A stretch of DNA of 64,000 nt from NCBI GenBank assembly GCA_964342265.1, contig CAYFFE010000001.1, forward strand, positions 10,458 to 74,457, read 5' to 3'. This DNA is from Halioxenophilus sp964342265 (GTDB taxonomy: Bacteria > Pseudomonadota > Gammaproteobacteria > Pseudomonadales > Cellvibrionaceae). The number at the start of each line of letters is the position of its first letter. The first letter of the stretch is position 1. The translations under genes were made by a program, and so were the position numbers. The notes below the pieces were generated by a model. It did no database searches. It was not told the DNA's origin and saw only the letters and a list, made by a program, of their open reading frames with translations. Shown here piece after piece: positions 44,127 to 52,993 of the stretch.

Positions 44127-44891
44127 TTAAACGCGATTAATCGAAACACCGCCATCCACTAACAGCGCCGAGCCGGTGGTAAAACTGGACGCATCGCTGG
44201 CTAGATAAAGCGCCGATTGTGCAATCTCATTCGGCGTGGCAATGCGCTTTAGCGCGTGTAAATTGGCTACAAACTGTTGGGCCTCGGGTGTGTCGGTAAA
44301 CTCCGCCGCGGCTGCGGTATCGGTGCCACCGGGCAACAGGGCATTCACGCGAATATTCTGCGGCCCGTATTCGCTGGCGAGCACTTGAGTTAAACCAATC
44401 ATCCCCGCTTTACTCGCCGCGTAAGCGCCCATACCTGGCATGCCCGCAGTGTGGCCAACAAAGCTGGAGGTAAAAATAAGCGAGCCGCCACCATTTTCAA
44501 TCATTGCTGGTAATTGGAATTTGGCTGCTAAAAAAGCACTGGTTAAATTGCTTTGTAAAACCTGATTCCAACTCTCTAACGACATCTCCGGTATCGGCCC
44601 CATATTCCCTAAAATACCCGCGTTATTGAATGCTACATCCAACCGGCCAAACTGTTGCAGTGTTTGCTTAACTAAATGCTGATGAAAACTGGCCTCGCCC
44701 ACATCGCCAACCACCGCCAAAGCGCGGCCACCGCTTTTATTAATGGAATCGACCAGGGTCGCCAACTCAAATTCACGCCGGGCTGCCACAACCACCGCCG
44801 CACCTTCCTCGGCAAATAACCGAGCGGACGCTTCGCCAATACCGGAGCTGGCCCCGGTGATAATAGCCACTTTATTGTCTAGAGCTTTCAT
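44127..44891 (-). CDS. Short-chain dehydrogenase/reductase (SDR)
   Basis: 254 residues from the ATG at 44891; the longer frame to 44942 has no good start. The NAD(P) motif is TGASSGIG near residue 12, with NNAG for structure, the active-site Tyr in YAASKAG, and the C-terminal ALLVDGGVSI. Classical SDR fold. Substrate unknown. It is convergent with GST, separated by two hairpins, and may belong to the same detoxification locus as the LysR regulon or be independent. No regulator of its own is visible. Confidence 0.92.
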   Translation of the reverse strand: MKALDNKVAIITGASSGIGEASARLFAEEGAAVVVAARREFELATLVDSINKSGGRALAVVGDVGEASFHQHLVKQTLQQFGRLDVAFNNAGILGNMGPIPEMSLESWNQVLQSNLTSAFLAAKFQLPAMIENGGGSLIFTSSFVGHTAGMPGMGAYAASKAGMIGLTQVLASEYGPQNIRVNALLPGGTDTAAAAEFTDTPEAQQFVANLHALKRIATPNEIAQSALYLASDASSFTTGSALLVDGGVSINRV

Positions 44892-45069
44892 TGAAATTGC
44901 CTCGCCTAATAATTGTTGAGCGGATTGTTCCGCACCAAGCAATCATAGAATTAAGCAAATAAGGCAACGACCCGAATCTTGCTGTTTATCGGGTAATATG
45001 GGCAAAATGTTTTAAAGCAGGGTTTTAATGGCTCTTAGTGGTGGTAATGTTGATGATGGGCGATATTGC

Positions 45070-46101
45070 TTATCGGCCAGACGGATCATTCAAGCTTTCC
45101 AGCCACTGTTCGTTTTTCTCGCGAATTTCTTCTTCTGTTAATTCTTTGGGAGCGTCGATTTTGTCGGATTTTGGTTGGCTCGGTTCGGTTTTTTCTTCGT
45201 CGAACCCGGTAATTTCCTCGGTCTCAATTTGATTTTTTTCGACTTCTTGTATTTCCTCCACCAGCGCCATGTAGGCTTGTTCCAGCTGGGCGCATTCGGC
45301 TTGGCTGCGTTGTAGCTCTTCAGAAACGCCCTCGGCCTCTTCGAGTTGTTTTAACAGTTCAAGATATTGCTGTTCGAGAAATTCACGCTCGCGCTCGGCG
45401 CGCTCCAGCGCGGCTTGTAGCGATTCTCCGTCGTCGTCGGCGTTGGGAATTTGCAATCGTTGCAAGGCACGCTGGGCTTCTTCGGCGGCAGTCTGAGTGG
45501 CGATTAATTTAGACTGCAGTTTTTTAATGAGGTGGTCGCTTTTTTTGGTTTTGTCGATGTACTCTGCCATGCGTTCGGTGAGTAATCGATGTTCGTCGCG
45601 ATAGCGTTTGAGTCGCTGGTTGTGGCGAGTAATTTGTTCAACTTTTTCGTGCAAACTGGCGTTTTCGTTGCGCAGAGAATTGACCTTATGGCGCAGTGAA
45701 TTAACGGTAAACGATTGGTCGTTATCCGCTTGGTTGAGGGTGTTTTCGTCGGCCACTAGACTGGCTTGCCGGTTAATGATTTTTAAGCTGTCGTGCAGTT
45801 GCGATTCTAAATAGCCCACTTCCTCCTGCAATTCGCTTATGCGGGTGTCGTCGTCATCGAATTCATCGAGAAATTGGTTGATTTTATCCACTGATTGCTG
45901 TTGGTTTTTGTTATTTTGGATCAGTTCTGAAAAGGGATTTTCTTCCTCGTTAGCTGTATTGTTGTTGCTTTTTTTATACTTCTTTTTTAAATGCTGAATG
46001 CGCGTGCGGTATTTAGAGAGAATTATTACAAAAAACAGCCACGACAACAGTAGCAATAATCCTAAATTAACGATAACGGCTACGGCAATATTCAGTGGCA
46101 T
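45070..46101 (-). CDS. Membrane-anchored coiled-coil protein of the CheX cluster
   Basis: A 343-residue protein. Residues 5-28 are one membrane helix (IAVAVIVNLGLLLLLSWLFFVII), then a basic stretch (KKKYKKSNNN), then a long coiled coil from about 85 to 300 with heptad-like Leu/Glu spacing (SLRHKVNSLRNENASLHEKV, EQQYLELLKQLEEAE). The acidic tail is rich in Glu and Lys. No enzyme domain was seen. It follows the receiver gene by 8 nt, so it is cotranscribed with the chemotaxis-like pair. It may be a membrane scaffold for that pair; this is inference. Confidence 0.75.
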   Translation of the reverse strand: MPLNIAVAVIVNLGLLLLLSWLFFVIILSKYRTRIQHLKKKYKKSNNNTANEEENPFSELIQNNKNQQQSVDKINQFLDEFDDDDTRISELQEEVGYLESQLHDSLKIINRQASLVADENTLNQADNDQSFTVNSLRHKVNSLRNENASLHEKVEQITRHNQRLKRYRDEHRLLTERMAEYIDKTKKSDHLIKKLQSKLIATQTAAEEAQRALQRLQIPNADDDGESLQAALERAEREREFLEQQYLELLKQLEEAEGVSEELQRSQAECAQLEQAYMALVEEIQEVEKNQIETEEITGFDEEKTEPSQPKSDKIDAPKELTEEEIREKNEQWLESLNDPSGR

Positions 46102-46109
46102 AAGGTTTT

Positions 46110-47000
46110 TTAGGAGGTAACCACGATCATATGGCCCTGGCCGTAGCCGAGTACGGCAATTTCCAGGTCGATGCGATCGGTGGCAGTGGTCAGTATACTT
46201 TTTAATTTGGCAAACGGTTTTTTAACCAAATTGGCTTGCCCCAATTTTAACTTGGCGGATTGTTGGGTGTTGGTATCTAAAAAGGTTTCGCCAATGGTTT
46301 GCAGAATGGTATCGCAGGCGGTTTTGTATTCGGGTTCAATGCTATTGGCTTGGCAGTTGGCGCGCACGTCGGTCTCCTGCGCGTTTAACACGGCGCCGGC
46401 GATGATGTTGACGGCATTTTTATCCAGCAGGCAAAGTCCGCGTACTTTGTCGTTGATGGGCGAACAAAAAAACGCGAGCACATAGGGGGTTTTTAATTCG
46501 TCGGCGGAGAGCGGGTCGGTGGGTTCCAAAAACACTTCGCGCAGGGTTTTTTTATTAATGGCTCGTGCCAAATCATCGCTGTTGGCCATGGCGATGACTT
46601 CCGGCGGCGCGTTTTTATAGGCCGTGATTTGTTGTTCTTCTTCGAGTACCGGCAGCACCGTGTTAACCAGCGTGGCCATTTCAAACGGTTTATTAACAAT
46701 AAAACGAGCACCGGCTTGCTTGGCTTCATCGAGGCGGGTTTTTGAGGTCTCGGTGGTAACAAATCCCACTTTTATGCCGAGCATTTCGCGGTTGAGGGAG
46801 TGCAGTAATTCGATGCCGGTCATGCCCGGCATATGCCAATCAGTGATGATTAAATCCGGCTCCCAGTGACGGGCAACATCCAGTGCTTCAATGCCATCGC
46901 TGGCCATTTTTATGTCCAGGTTGCTGTAGCCGGCTTTTTCTAGGCCTCGGCGCACGATGTTTTGAATGGCACGGCTGTCGTCAACGATGAGTATTCGCAC
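46110..47000 (-). CDS. Response regulator with CheX-like C-terminal domain
   Basis: A 296-residue protein. The receiver domain (1-120) is intact: ILIVDDSRAIQN (acidic pair), IITDWHMPG with phosphoacceptor D54, a Thr switch in FVTTETS, and K104 in VNKPFEM. Residues about 140-296 resemble the CheX/CheC fold (VRGLCLLDKNAVNIIAGAVL, YKTACDTILQTIGETFLDT) but the ExxN phosphatase motif is not clear. It lies between a CheX-like phosphatase (11 nt before) and a coiled-coil membrane protein (8 nt after). No kinase gene is nearby. Confidence 0.78.
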   Translation of the reverse strand: MRILIVDDSRAIQNIVRRGLEKAGYSNLDIKMASDGIEALDVARHWEPDLIITDWHMPGMTGIELLHSLNREMLGIKVGFVTTETSKTRLDEAKQAGARFIVNKPFEMATLVNTVLPVLEEEQQITAYKNAPPEVIAMANSDDLARAINKKTLREVFLEPTDPLSADELKTPYVLAFFCSPINDKVRGLCLLDKNAVNIIAGAVLNAQETDVRANCQANSIEPEYKTACDTILQTIGETFLDTNTQQSAKLKLGQANLVKKPFAKLKSILTTATDRIDLEIAVLGYGQGHMIVVTS

Positions 47001-47011
47001 TGGCGGGCACC

Positions 47012-47476
47012 TCAGTGGCGAGCATGGCTAATCAATGCGGTGTAAAATGGGCGGTTGGTCGACAGGGCCAAGACTTCGGTTTCGATGGAGTAGTGGGCCA
47101 GTAAATCGACTAACGCGGGCTTGTTGATTAGTTGTGGCGACTCCATGCTGTCTTCCAGGGCGAATTCGGTTTTTACCGAGCCGGCAATAATGTTGGAAAT
47201 TTCCCCAACGGCATCGATGATGTCGGCGTCTTCGACGGCGGGTTCGGGTTTACCGAACATATTGCTGGTCAGTTGCAGGGCTAATCCCGGGTCGATACCC
47301 AGTAAAATAGTGTTGTGCGAGGGCATCATGGCCGTGGCCACAAACCAGGATAAATTGTCCATTAAGCTTTCGTCGATGCAGCCATCAGTGGCATAGGCCA
47401 GTGGCGTGTGCACGTAGCAGTCCCATGTTTTTTGAATGAGTGAAAACAAGCGCCCACTCGCTAAGGACTCAGTCAC
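47012..47476 (-). CDS. cheX: CheX-family chemotaxis phosphatase
   Basis: 154 residues if it starts at the GTG at 47476, which is preceded by AGAGGTGG; the frame continues to a GTG at 47551. The phosphatase motif is intact: DAVGEISNIIAGSVKTEF gives the catalytic E92 and N95 (ExxN). The preceding ILLGIDPGLALQLTSNMFG is typical of CheX. CheX dephosphorylates CheY-type receivers; its likely target is the receiver protein directly downstream. It is the first gene of the three-gene minus-strand unit. Confidence 0.83.
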   Translation of the reverse strand: MTESLASGRLFSLIQKTWDCYVHTPLAYATDGCIDESLMDNLSWFVATAMMPSHNTILLGIDPGLALQLTSNMFGKPEPAVEDADIIDAVGEISNIIAGSVKTEFALEDSMESPQLINKPALVDLLAHYSIETEVLALSTNRPFYTALISHARH

Positions 47477-47647
47477 TGACAAACCACCTCTGTAATTTCC
47501 TTGCGATTGCCTTAAAGCAAAACCCAATCTCTCACAAAATATATAGTTCACCGCGATGGTGAGAGCAAATATGTGCCACTGTTTTAATGACGATGGCCCA
47601 ATAATTGTTTTATTGTTTATTACTTAAAGGAATTGGAAGAAGTCACC

Positions 47648-48250
47648 ATGGAGCAGTGGGCAATAGCGTGGCGGCCGGGTATTGGCGACCCTACCATCGG
47701 CGGTTGGATTACGGTGGTTTTGTATTTTGTTGCGGCCTGGGGGGCGTGGCGAGTCTTGCGCCACTCGTCGGAACTGTTCACGCATCGACTTGGCCGCCAG
47801 CGGGCGCTGTGGTTAGTTTTGTGGTTGGCGCTGATTTTTTTGGGTGTGAATAAACAGTTGGATCTGCAATCGCTGATGACCGATATTGGCAGGGTGTTAG
47901 CCAAGCAGCAGGGTTGGTATCAAGATCGTAAGCAAGTACAAGCTGCATTTATCGTTGCCGTGCTTATGGTTGCTTTAATGGTAACGGCGCTGCTGGTTTG
48001 GCTGTATCGCCGTACGCTGCTCTGCAATGGCTTGGCTATTGTTGGCTTTGTGGTGTTAATGGCTTTTATTATGGTGCGTGCCACGTCTTTTCATGGCTCC
48101 GATGTGTTGATTCATTCGAGGCTTATGGGGTTAAAAATAAATTGGTTGCTGGAATGTGGCGGTTTGTTGTTGATTGTCGCCAATGAATGGCTATTGCTGC
48201 GAAACGGGGATCAACGAGAGCTACAAGAACGTTTACAGACACCAAAATAG
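47648..48250 (+). CDS. Conserved membrane protein of unknown function
   Basis: 200 residues from the ATG at 47648 (GGAAGAAG upstream). There are four or five hydrophobic helices: VVLYFVAAWGAWRV, ALWLVLWLALIFLGV, FIVAVLMVALMVTALLVWL, GLAIVGFVVLMAFIMV and WLLECGGLLLIVANEWLLL. The N-terminus AWRPGIGDPTIGGW and the pattern NKQLDLQSLMTDIGR before a basic loop are conserved in proteobacterial proteins sometimes mislabelled as isopropylmalate isomerase. The function is unknown. It stands alone between the CheX cluster and the methyltransferase. Confidence 0.75.
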   Translation: MEQWAIAWRPGIGDPTIGGWITVVLYFVAAWGAWRVLRHSSELFTHRLGRQRALWLVLWLALIFLGVNKQLDLQSLMTDIGRVLAKQQGWYQDRKQVQAAFIVAVLMVALMVTALLVWLYRRTLLCNGLAIVGFVVLMAFIMVRATSFHGSDVLIHSRLMGLKINWLLECGGLLLIVANEWLLLRNGDQRELQERLQTPK

Positions 48251-48325
48251 TCAGTCACCTATCTAGCCACCGAAAAATTCCAGCGGCTGAGAAGGCGCGG
48301 TGGGTAGCGAAGTAAGCGCCTGTGC

Positions 48326-48796
48326 TTAAACCCAGCGTCGTACCCGTTGGCAATAGTCGTTGTATTCCTCGCCAAAAAGCTCTCGCAGTGCCTGCTCTTC
48401 AGGAACAATTTGCAGCCAAGTCGTTAACACAATAAACAGCACCACACCCACAACCGCCACCGGCGCGGTGAGATACACCACCAATGCCATCAATTGCAGG
48501 CAGAGCCCCAAATACATGGGGTTGCGAGTAAAACGGTACACGCCCGAGGTCACCAAGTTGCGGGTCGAATGCGGGCGCAGGGGGTTGATGGTGGTTTTGG
48601 CGCGGCGAAAAGCCAGCACGGCGCTCAATTCGATCACCAAACCCGCGAGCACCCACAACCCCACCAGCAGCCATTTGGTGGTGGCCGGTACCGCGTAGCT
48701 GGCGCTTATGTTCGCGACATACACCATGGGTCCGGCCATGGCCAGGGCAATTATTGGCGGCGGAATGCGCGCGGCTAAACCGTTAGCACTCGGCAC
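48326..48796 (-). CDS. Isoprenylcysteine carboxyl methyltransferase-like (PEMT/ICMT) protein
   Basis: 156 residues from the GTG at 48796, which overlaps the rhodanese stop by 14 nt; the longer frame would overlap it by 92 nt. It is a membrane methyltransferase of the ICMT/phospholipid N-methyltransferase type: RPHSTRNLVTSGVYRFTRNPMYLGL carries the conserved RHP-like and NPMY motifs, then EEQALRELFGEEYNDYCQRVRRWV, the ER-like C-terminal SAM-binding end. The substrate in bacteria is unknown. It is the second gene of a unit with rhodanese. Confidence 0.85.
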   Translation of the reverse strand: MPSANGLAARIPPPIIALAMAGPMVYVANISASYAVPATTKWLLVGLWVLAGLVIELSAVLAFRRAKTTINPLRPHSTRNLVTSGVYRFTRNPMYLGLCLQLMALVVYLTAPVAVVGVVLFIVLTTWLQIVPEEQALRELFGEEYNDYCQRVRRWV

Positions 48797-49181
48797 AGTT
48801 GTCTTTTTTGTCTGATTGGGCGGTTTTCTGCTCGGCCAATTGACTGGCCGCCACTTTGGCGTCGTTAAAGCCACCTACGTTCACCGCGTTGGTGTAACCC
48901 AATTCTTCCATAACTTTTAACGCAATACCGGAGCGACGCCCGGAGCGGCAATACAAATACACCGGCGCGTCTTTATCGGGCACGGCCTGCAAAATGGCTT
49001 CTTTAATTTGGGTGTGGGGAATGTTCAATGCGGCGTCGATGTGGCCGGACTGGTATTCGCCTTCGGAGCGCACGTCGAGCCAGATGGCCTGTTGTGAGAG
49101 GTCGTCTGCCACGGCCGCACCGGGCATGGCAACGCCCAGTAGCAGCGCTAATTTGTAAATTACGCGTTTGAATGGAGTCAT
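48783..49181 (-). CDS. Periplasmic rhodanese-like protein
   Basis: 132 residues from the ATG at 49181 (GAGG upstream); an ATG at 49217 is possible. Signal peptide VIYKLALLLGVAMPGAAVA. Rhodanese domain with IWLDVRSEGEYQSGHIDAALNIPH and the active-site loop YCRSGRRSG, whose Cys carries persulfide. The C-terminal CAEC pair is unusual and might bind metal or form a disulfide. It resembles the PspE type. Upstream is the ubiE operon on the other strand. Confidence 0.9.
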   Translation of the reverse strand: MTPFKRVIYKLALLLGVAMPGAAVADDLSQQAIWLDVRSEGEYQSGHIDAALNIPHTQIKEAILQAVPDKDAPVYLYCRSGRRSGIALKVMEELGYTNAVNVGGFNDAKVAASQLAEQKTAQSDKKDNCAEC

Positions 49182-49377
49182 GGCATTTGCCTCAGCTTTG
49201 CTATTTGCTAAAAACATCAATTAACACAAAAAATGAATGCTCATCATAAAACAGTGTATCGGCAATCGCCGATACTTGTATCAAATTCGTGACCTTTGCT
49301 CAGGCTAAATCGGCGCCAACACTGCAATTGCCCGAGCGCTCGCGTACAATAGCGACCACATATTTGCGAGGTTTGTC

Positions 49378-50127
49378 ATGAGCGACGAAAACACCACTCA
49401 TTTTGGTTATCAGCGAGTTAACAAAAACGAGAAAGCCGGGCGTGTGGCCGATGTTTTCCATTCGGTGGCGGCCAAATACGATTTGATGAACGATTTGATG
49501 TCCGGTGGTGTGCACCGCTTGTGGAAGCGTTTCACCATTGAGATGTCGGCGGTGCGCAAAGGCCAAAAGGTGTTGGATATAGCCGGCGGCACCGGCGATT
49601 TAAGCTTTGCGTTTGCCAAACTGGTGGGCGATCAGGGTTCGGTGGTGTTGGCCGATATCAACGATTCCATGCTGCGCGTCGGTCGCGATCGCCTCACTGA
49701 TCGCGGTTTGGCCGGTAATATCGAATACTGCCAGGCCGATGCCCAGTATTTGCCGTTTCCCGATAACAACTTCGACTGCATCTCCATCGCCTTTGGCCTG
49801 CGCAACGTCACCGATAAAGATCTGGCCTTGCGCTCCATGTTGCGAGTGTTAAAGCCCGGCGGCCGCTTGTTGGTACTGGAATTTTCTAAGCCCAAAAATC
49901 CACTCATGCAAAAGCTCTACGATCACTACTCGTTTAGCGTGTTGCCGCTGATGGGTAAAGTCATCGCCAACGACAGCGACAGCTATCAGTACCTGGCCGA
50001 GAGCATTCGCATGCACCCGGATCAAGAAACGCTGCTGGCCATGATGCAAGACGCCGGTTTCGAGCGCTGCCAGTACCACAACATGACCAATGGCGTGGTG
50101 GCGCTGCACGTGGGATTAAAACCTTGA
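49378..50127 (+). CDS. ubiE: Ubiquinone/menaquinone C-methyltransferase UbiE
   Basis: A 249-residue SAM methyltransferase: VFHSVAAKYDLMNDLMSGG, LDIAGGTGDLSF (SAM loop), DINDSMLRVGRDRL, FGLRNVTDKDLALRSMLRVLKPGG, and LEFSKP near the C-terminus. It methylates the ring carbon of the benzoquinol in ubiquinone synthesis. The start ATG at 49378 follows GCGAGG, and a possible -10 TACAAT lies at 49345. The stop overlaps ubiJ by 4 nt; ubiB follows, the usual operon. Confidence 0.97.
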   Translation: MSDENTTHFGYQRVNKNEKAGRVADVFHSVAAKYDLMNDLMSGGVHRLWKRFTIEMSAVRKGQKVLDIAGGTGDLSFAFAKLVGDQGSVVLADINDSMLRVGRDRLTDRGLAGNIEYCQADAQYLPFPDNNFDCISIAFGLRNVTDKDLALRSMLRVLKPGGRLLVLEFSKPKNPLMQKLYDHYSFSVLPLMGKVIANDSDSYQYLAESIRMHPDQETLLAMMQDAGFERCQYHNMTNGVVALHVGLKP

Positions 50128-50792
50128 TCAGTCAATGGTTGTCGCAGGCACAGCAGTTACTGAGCGAGCCGGGGCCCACCGCCAAAACCGCTTTGTTGCT
50201 GGCGTTAGAGCAGATGATCAATCGAGCATTGGTGTACGATCCCGGCACCCGCGCGGGGCTTACGCGCCTGTCCGGCCAGAGCTTACTGATCAACCTCAAA
50301 CAACCCGACTGGCAAGTGGCCGTTACCGTTGCCGACGACAAAATCGGCTTGCAGGGCCACTGCGAGCAACCCACCACCGAAATCACTGGCAGCGCCGATG
50401 CGCTGCTCGCCTGGGTCGTGAGTGGCGAAACCAGCCTGGCCGATTTTGATATCGAAGTGCGCGGCAGCACTCACTTGCTGATTGAGTGGCAAGCGCTGGC
50501 GCGCGATCTGGATATCGACTGGCAAGATGCGCTATCGCGACTAACCGGCGATCTGGCGGGCCATACCATTGCCGAAACCCTGCGCCAGGTAAGCGGTTGG
50601 GCCAATCTGCGACGACAAAACATGGGCGATCAACTGGCCGAGTTTGTCATTGAAGAAGGTCAGGTTGTGCCCAACCGGGCGCTGTTTGACGATTTTCGCC
50701 AACACAATCAGGACCTGCGTTTAACCGTGGATCGCCTGCAAGCGCGCCTCAATCAGGTACGCGAGCAATTGCTGCAAAGGAACGCCGGTTAA
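50124..50792 (+). CDS. ubiJ: Ubiquinone biosynthesis accessory factor UbiJ
   Basis: 222 residues; TTG start at 50124 overlapping the ubiE stop. An SCP2 lipid-binding domain spans residues 25-120 (LIICSN-like ALEQMINRALVYDPGTRAGL, then LINLKQPDWQVAVTVADDK), and the C-terminal half is a helical UbiJ region ending in a coiled coil (LRLTVDRLQARLNQVREQLL). UbiJ and UbiK hold the soluble ubiquinone-synthesis metabolon. Gene order ubiE-ubiJ-ubiB is the standard one. Confidence 0.92.
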   Translation: MISQWLSQAQQLLSEPGPTAKTALLLALEQMINRALVYDPGTRAGLTRLSGQSLLINLKQPDWQVAVTVADDKIGLQGHCEQPTTEITGSADALLAWVVSGETSLADFDIEVRGSTHLLIEWQALARDLDIDWQDALSRLTGDLAGHTIAETLRQVSGWANLRRQNMGDQLAEFVIEEGQVVPNRALFDDFRQHNQDLRLTVDRLQARLNQVREQLLQRNAG

Positions 50793-50801
50793 GGATTAGT
50801 T

Positions 50802-52430
50802 GTGCTCGCACTGTTTCGCATACTGCAAATTATTTATGCAGCGATAAAATTTCGTCTGGATACCTTCATCGACCTGGAGCGTCTGCCCTGGTTGGCGCGG
50901 GTTATTACTTGGCCTTTAAGATGGTTGCCAGAGCCTAACACCACGCGCGGCCAGCGTTTGTGCGGCTTTTTTGAGCACATGGGGCCTGTGTTTGTTAAGT
51001 TTGGCCAGGTGCTCTCCACCCGGCCCGATCTTATGCCCTACGATTTGGTCGAGCACCTCGACAAGCTGCAAGATGACGTCGCCCCCTTTCCCAGTGATCG
51101 GTTCATCGAGTTGGTGCAAACCGCTCTAGAAGCCTCCATCGACGAACTGTTTGCACAATTCGACTACCAACCGTTGGCCTCGGCCTCCGTAGCGCAGGTG
51201 CACTGCGCGGTGTTGCACGACGGCCGCCAAGTGGTGGTAAAAGCCGTGCGGCCCGAGCTGGCGCCAATTATCGAAAAAGACATCGCCCTGCTGCGCGTGA
51301 TTGCCTGGATAGCTCAGCGCGTCAGTGCCGACGGTAAGCGCCTGCACCTGCCGGAGGTGGTGGAAGACTACCGTCACACCATTCTCGACGAACTGGATTT
51401 AATGCGCGAGGCCTCCAACGCCAGCCAATTGCGGCGCAACTTTAAAGATTCGCCACTGCTCTACGTGCCCGAAGTGTATTGGCCCTATTGCCGCCGCAAC
51501 GTCATGGTGATGGAGCGCATTTACGGCATTCCGGTTACGCACATCGAAGCATTGCACGCACAAAACACCGATATGCGCCGCCTGGCCGAGCGCGGCGTGG
51601 AAATTTTCTTTACCCAGGTGTTTGAACACAATTTTTTTCACGCCGATATGCACCCGGGCAACATTTTTGTGGCCACCGAACAACCGTGCAATCCCCAGTA
51701 CATTGCCGTGGACATGGCGGTGGTGGGATCGCTGTCGCGCGAGGACCAGTACTATTTAGCACGTAATATTTTGGCCATGTTTCGCCGCGATTATCGCCAA
51801 GTGGCCGAGCTGCATGTGTTCAGCGGTTGGGTGCCCGCCGACACCTCCGTGGGTGAGCTGGAAGCCGCCGTGCGCAGTGTGTGCGAACCCATATTCGAAA
51901 AACCGTTGGCGGAAATCTCGTTTGGCCAGGTGTTGATCAGCCTCTTTCAAACTGCTCGTCGCTTTAATATGGAAGTGCAGCCGCAACTGGTCTTGTTGCA
52001 AAAAACCTTGCTCAACATTGAAGGCTTGGGCCGACAGCTCTATCCAGAGCTGGATCTTTGGTCCACCGCACACCCGTTTATGGAAAAATGGCTGCGCGAT
52101 CGTTTCCATCCCAAGTCGCTATTGCGCGAGTTGCGCCGTTACGGGCCAGAGTGGATGGAGAAATTCCCCGAAGTGCCGCACTTGTTGTTCAACAATTTAG
52201 AGCGCTTTGTGGAACTGGCCGAAATGGCACCAAAACTGGAAGAAGCCGGTCGCGCGGTGGCCGTTCGCGAGCGCAAAAAGCGCCACAAACTGCGATTTTT
52301 GTGGCTGCCGTTGGCCCTGGCTGCCGCACTCAGCGCCTGGCCTGCGGCCTGGCAGTGGCTGATGGATTTATCGCCCTATACGCTGGGCTTGGCGGCACTG
52401 GCGCTATTGGCCTGGTTGATAGTGGGTTAG
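50802..52430 (+). CDS. ubiB: UbiB, atypical kinase of ubiquinone synthesis
   Basis: A 542-residue ADCK/ABC1-type protein. GTG start at 50802 with AAGGATTA upstream. KFGQ motif in PVFVKFGQVLSTRPDL, the Ala-rich nucleotide loop LASASVAQVH, the ATP-binding Lys in VVVKAVRPE, ExD in LDELDLMREASN, HADMHPGN catalytic region and VDMAVVGSL. Two membrane helices lie at the C-terminus (LRFLWLPLALAAALSAWPAA, LGLAALALLAWLI). Needed for ubiquinone synthesis; its ATPase probably moves hydrophobic intermediates. Confidence 0.96.
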   Translation: MLALFRILQIIYAAIKFRLDTFIDLERLPWLARVITWPLRWLPEPNTTRGQRLCGFFEHMGPVFVKFGQVLSTRPDLMPYDLVEHLDKLQDDVAPFPSDRFIELVQTALEASIDELFAQFDYQPLASASVAQVHCAVLHDGRQVVVKAVRPELAPIIEKDIALLRVIAWIAQRVSADGKRLHLPEVVEDYRHTILDELDLMREASNASQLRRNFKDSPLLYVPEVYWPYCRRNVMVMERIYGIPVTHIEALHAQNTDMRRLAERGVEIFFTQVFEHNFFHADMHPGNIFVATEQPCNPQYIAVDMAVVGSLSREDQYYLARNILAMFRRDYRQVAELHVFSGWVPADTSVGELEAAVRSVCEPIFEKPLAEISFGQVLISLFQTARRFNMEVQPQLVLLQKTLLNIEGLGRQLYPELDLWSTAHPFMEKWLRDRFHPKSLLRELRRYGPEWMEKFPEVPHLLFNNLERFVELAEMAPKLEEAGRAVAVRERKKRHKLRFLWLPLALAAALSAWPAAWQWLMDLSPYTLGLAALALLAWLIVG

Positions 52431-52524
52431 GCTCGGCAATGTTCGAAATCACGTCGCGACAATGGATTTGTTTCCAGGCGAGGGCAAACCCCTTACACTA
52501 AGCGCCAGTTATTGAACAAATGAA

Positions 52525-52547
52525 CGGTATCGACTTGAGTCATACCG
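52525..52547 (+). promoter_or_regulatory. Hairpin in the hisI leader
   Basis: CGGTAT and ATACCG, plus GAC and GTC, pair around TTGA with one bulged C. It ends 8 bp before the AAGGAT ribosome site of hisI, so it could tune translation. Unproven. Confidence 0.3.
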
Positions 52548-52565
52548 AATTTAAGGATTTTATGT

Positions 52566-52958
52566 ATGTCTGACTCCACATCGTGGCTCGACGAAGTGCG
52601 CTGGACCAGCGATGGGTTGGTACCGGCCATTGCGCAAGACGCCGATTCGGGTCGACTGTTGATGATGGCCTGGATGAACCGCGAGGCATTGGCTCTCACC
52701 GCCGAGAAAAAACAAGCGGTTTACTATTCCCGCTCGCGCCAGCAACTCTGGCACAAAGGCGAAAGCTCTGGCCATCAGCAAGAAGTCGTCGATCTGCGCA
52801 TCGACTGTGACGCTGACGTCATCTTACTAACAGTTAAGCAAAAAGGTGGAATTGCCTGTCATACTGGGCGTGAGTCTTGCTTTTATCGTCGCCTAGATCA
52901 GGGCCAGTGGCAGACGGTAGATCCAGTCATTAAAAATCCGGAAGATATTTACGGCTAG
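52566..52958 (+). CDS. hisI: Phosphoribosyl-AMP cyclohydrolase HisI
   Basis: A 130-residue enzyme of histidine synthesis that opens the ring of phosphoribosyl-AMP. Features: GLVPAIAQDADSGRLLMMAWMNREAL, RQQLWHKGESSG, DLRIDCDADVILLTV with the zinc-binding Cys/Asp set, and GGIACHTGRESCFYR. Start ATG at 52566 with AAGGAT upstream. hisE follows as a separate gene, as in Pseudomonas, unlike the fused HisIE of E. coli. Other his genes are not in the window. Confidence 0.96.
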   Translation: MSDSTSWLDEVRWTSDGLVPAIAQDADSGRLLMMAWMNREALALTAEKKQAVYYSRSRQQLWHKGESSGHQQEVVDLRIDCDADVILLTVKQKGGIACHTGRESCFYRRLDQGQWQTVDPVIKNPEDIYG

Positions 52959-52993
52959 CGTCGCGGCTGGTCATTAACGGCTAGGAATTAACC

